Positions 63,581 to 64,000 of a DNA stretch of 64,000 nt are shown here, piece by piece (positions within the stretch are counted from its first letter, which is position 1; every line of letters begins with the position of its first letter). The notes below the pieces were generated by a model. It was not told the origin of the DNA. It was given only the letters and a program-made list of their open reading frames with translations, and did no database searches. Made by a program: the position numbers and the translations under genes. This stretch comes from Clostridia bacterium. GTDB lineage: Bacteria > Bacillota > Clostridia > Christensenellales > Borkfalkiaceae. Where the stretch lies: the NCBI GenBank assembly GCA_017625565.1, contig JAGAKN010000014.1, positions 84,561 to 148,560 on the forward strand, read 5' to 3'.

Positions 63581-64000
63581 AATGTTTCGTCGTCATTCTT
63601 TTGTAATTCTTTGCCGTATTTGAAAAACAAACCAAGCATAAGCATAACAATACCCGATATAACTCCACCAAGCGAAATCGGGAACGTCAATTCGGTTGTA
63701 GGGTAGATTATACGTAAAACTGTTGAGCCGACAAGCGCAGGAACAACCGAAATAAGTATTACAAATATAGCACTCTTTTTCAAATAGTGACTTACTTTTT
63801 CTCCAAACGGGGCTTTTTCTTGCTCTACACTTTTGAAAAGGCTTTCGACATTCCAAAGCAACCCGATACACATAAACGCATATAAAGCAAGCGTACCAAA
63901 TATGCTTGCAGTTTCCGCGACGGAAAATTCTTTAATTGCATTTGTACACGACAGCGCAATCGCCAAAGCGATAAAAACCAAACACGCTGCACAACTTACA
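63577..64000 (-). CDS. DUF2975 membrane protein, 5' end beyond the window
   Basis: At least 140 residues with four hydrophobic segments: one at the window edge reading VFIALAIAL, then IFGTLALYAFMCIGLLW, FVILISVVPALVG and ISLGGVISGIVMLMLGLFF. A conserved FGEKVSHYLKK loop follows the second helix. The frame is open to base 64000, so the true start lies outside; the TTG at 63981 should not be taken as the start. It is co-transcribed with the XRE gene, probably as its membrane partner. Confidence 0.85.
   Translation of the reverse strand, partial: VSCAACLVFIALAIALSCTNAIKEFSVAETASIFGTLALYAFMCIGLLWNVESLFKSVEQEKAPFGEKVSHYLKKSAIFVILISVVPALVGSTVLRIIYPTTELTFPISLGGVISGIVMLMLGLFFKYGKELQKNDDETL

Noticed and set aside
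1..64000. CRISPR arrays, insertion sequences, prophage or complete restriction/toxin-antitoxin systems
   Set aside because: I found no regularly spaced repeats, transposase, integrase, capsid or methyltransferase genes; the XRE/DUF2975 pair does not fit a toxin-antitoxin layout I can support.

Overview
The window reads as chromosome from a low-to-mid GC Gram-positive bacterium, almost certainly Bacillota, class Clostridia. Evidence: gene order (ispG-polC locus-rimP-nusA-rnpM-L7Ae-infB-rbfA; secG-rnr-smpB; S10/spc/alpha ribosomal operons with secY-adk-map-infA-rpmJ inside), strong AGGAGG-type ribosome sites, near-consensus TTGACA-17-TATAAT promoters, zinc-type S14, tRNAs with encoded CCA, and lipoprotein or signal peptides of Gram-positive type. 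An uncultured gut lineage (for example Christensenellales-like) is my guess; nothing here fixes the genus.

Layout. 1-9.4 kb: 3' part of nrdR, ispG, then a locus that should hold polC but encodes a polymerase-less PolC-like OB/exonuclease protein, followed by the rimP-nusA-rnpM-rplGB-infB-rbfA-nrnA operon. 9.5-15.2 kb: a giant SF1 helicase (DUF4011, AAA helicase, Vsr/MTES_1575-like nuclease fold, DUF3320). 15.2-18.0 kb: a short ComEC and holA. 18.0-22.6 kb: three tandem paralogous endonuclease/exonuclease/phosphatase (EEP) genes, one apparently cytoplasmic, one lipoprotein, one large secreted multidomain protein. 22.6-28.9 kb: cdaA with a 34-codon remnant of cdaR, aspartate kinase, an esterase, a polysaccharide deacetylase, a NahK-like sugar kinase, a 28-codon membrane peptide and a nitrilase-fold protein lacking its catalytic cysteine. 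28.9-35.9 kb (minus strand): pgk-tpiA-gpmI, then secG, then rnr-smpB, each block separated by hairpin terminators. 36.0-39.7 kb: TIGR04076 protein (apparently leaderless), thyA, folA, typA. 40.0-56.0 kb: the S10-spc-alpha ribosomal protein supercluster in two promoter-driven blocks (rpsJ...rpmJ and rpsM...rplQ). 56.2-60.7 kb: MFS transporter with a convergent overlapping AraC regulator, DegV, serine dehydratase. 60.9-61.3 kb: tRNA Asp-Phe-Thr-Tyr. 61.3-64.0 kb: visibly AT-richer accessory tail with a 23-bp direct repeat of the tRNA-Tyr 3' end, a damaged AraC gene, a serine hydrolase and an XRE/DUF2975 pair.

Most of the window is housekeeping (translation, replication, glycolysis, folate/dTMP). 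The unusual material is the reduced PolC-like protein, the reduced CdaR, the EEP triplet, the giant helicase, and the tRNA-Tyr repeat with accessory genes. I found no CRISPR array, IS transposase, phage structural gene or complete defence island. All calls come from reading sequence; no database search was run.
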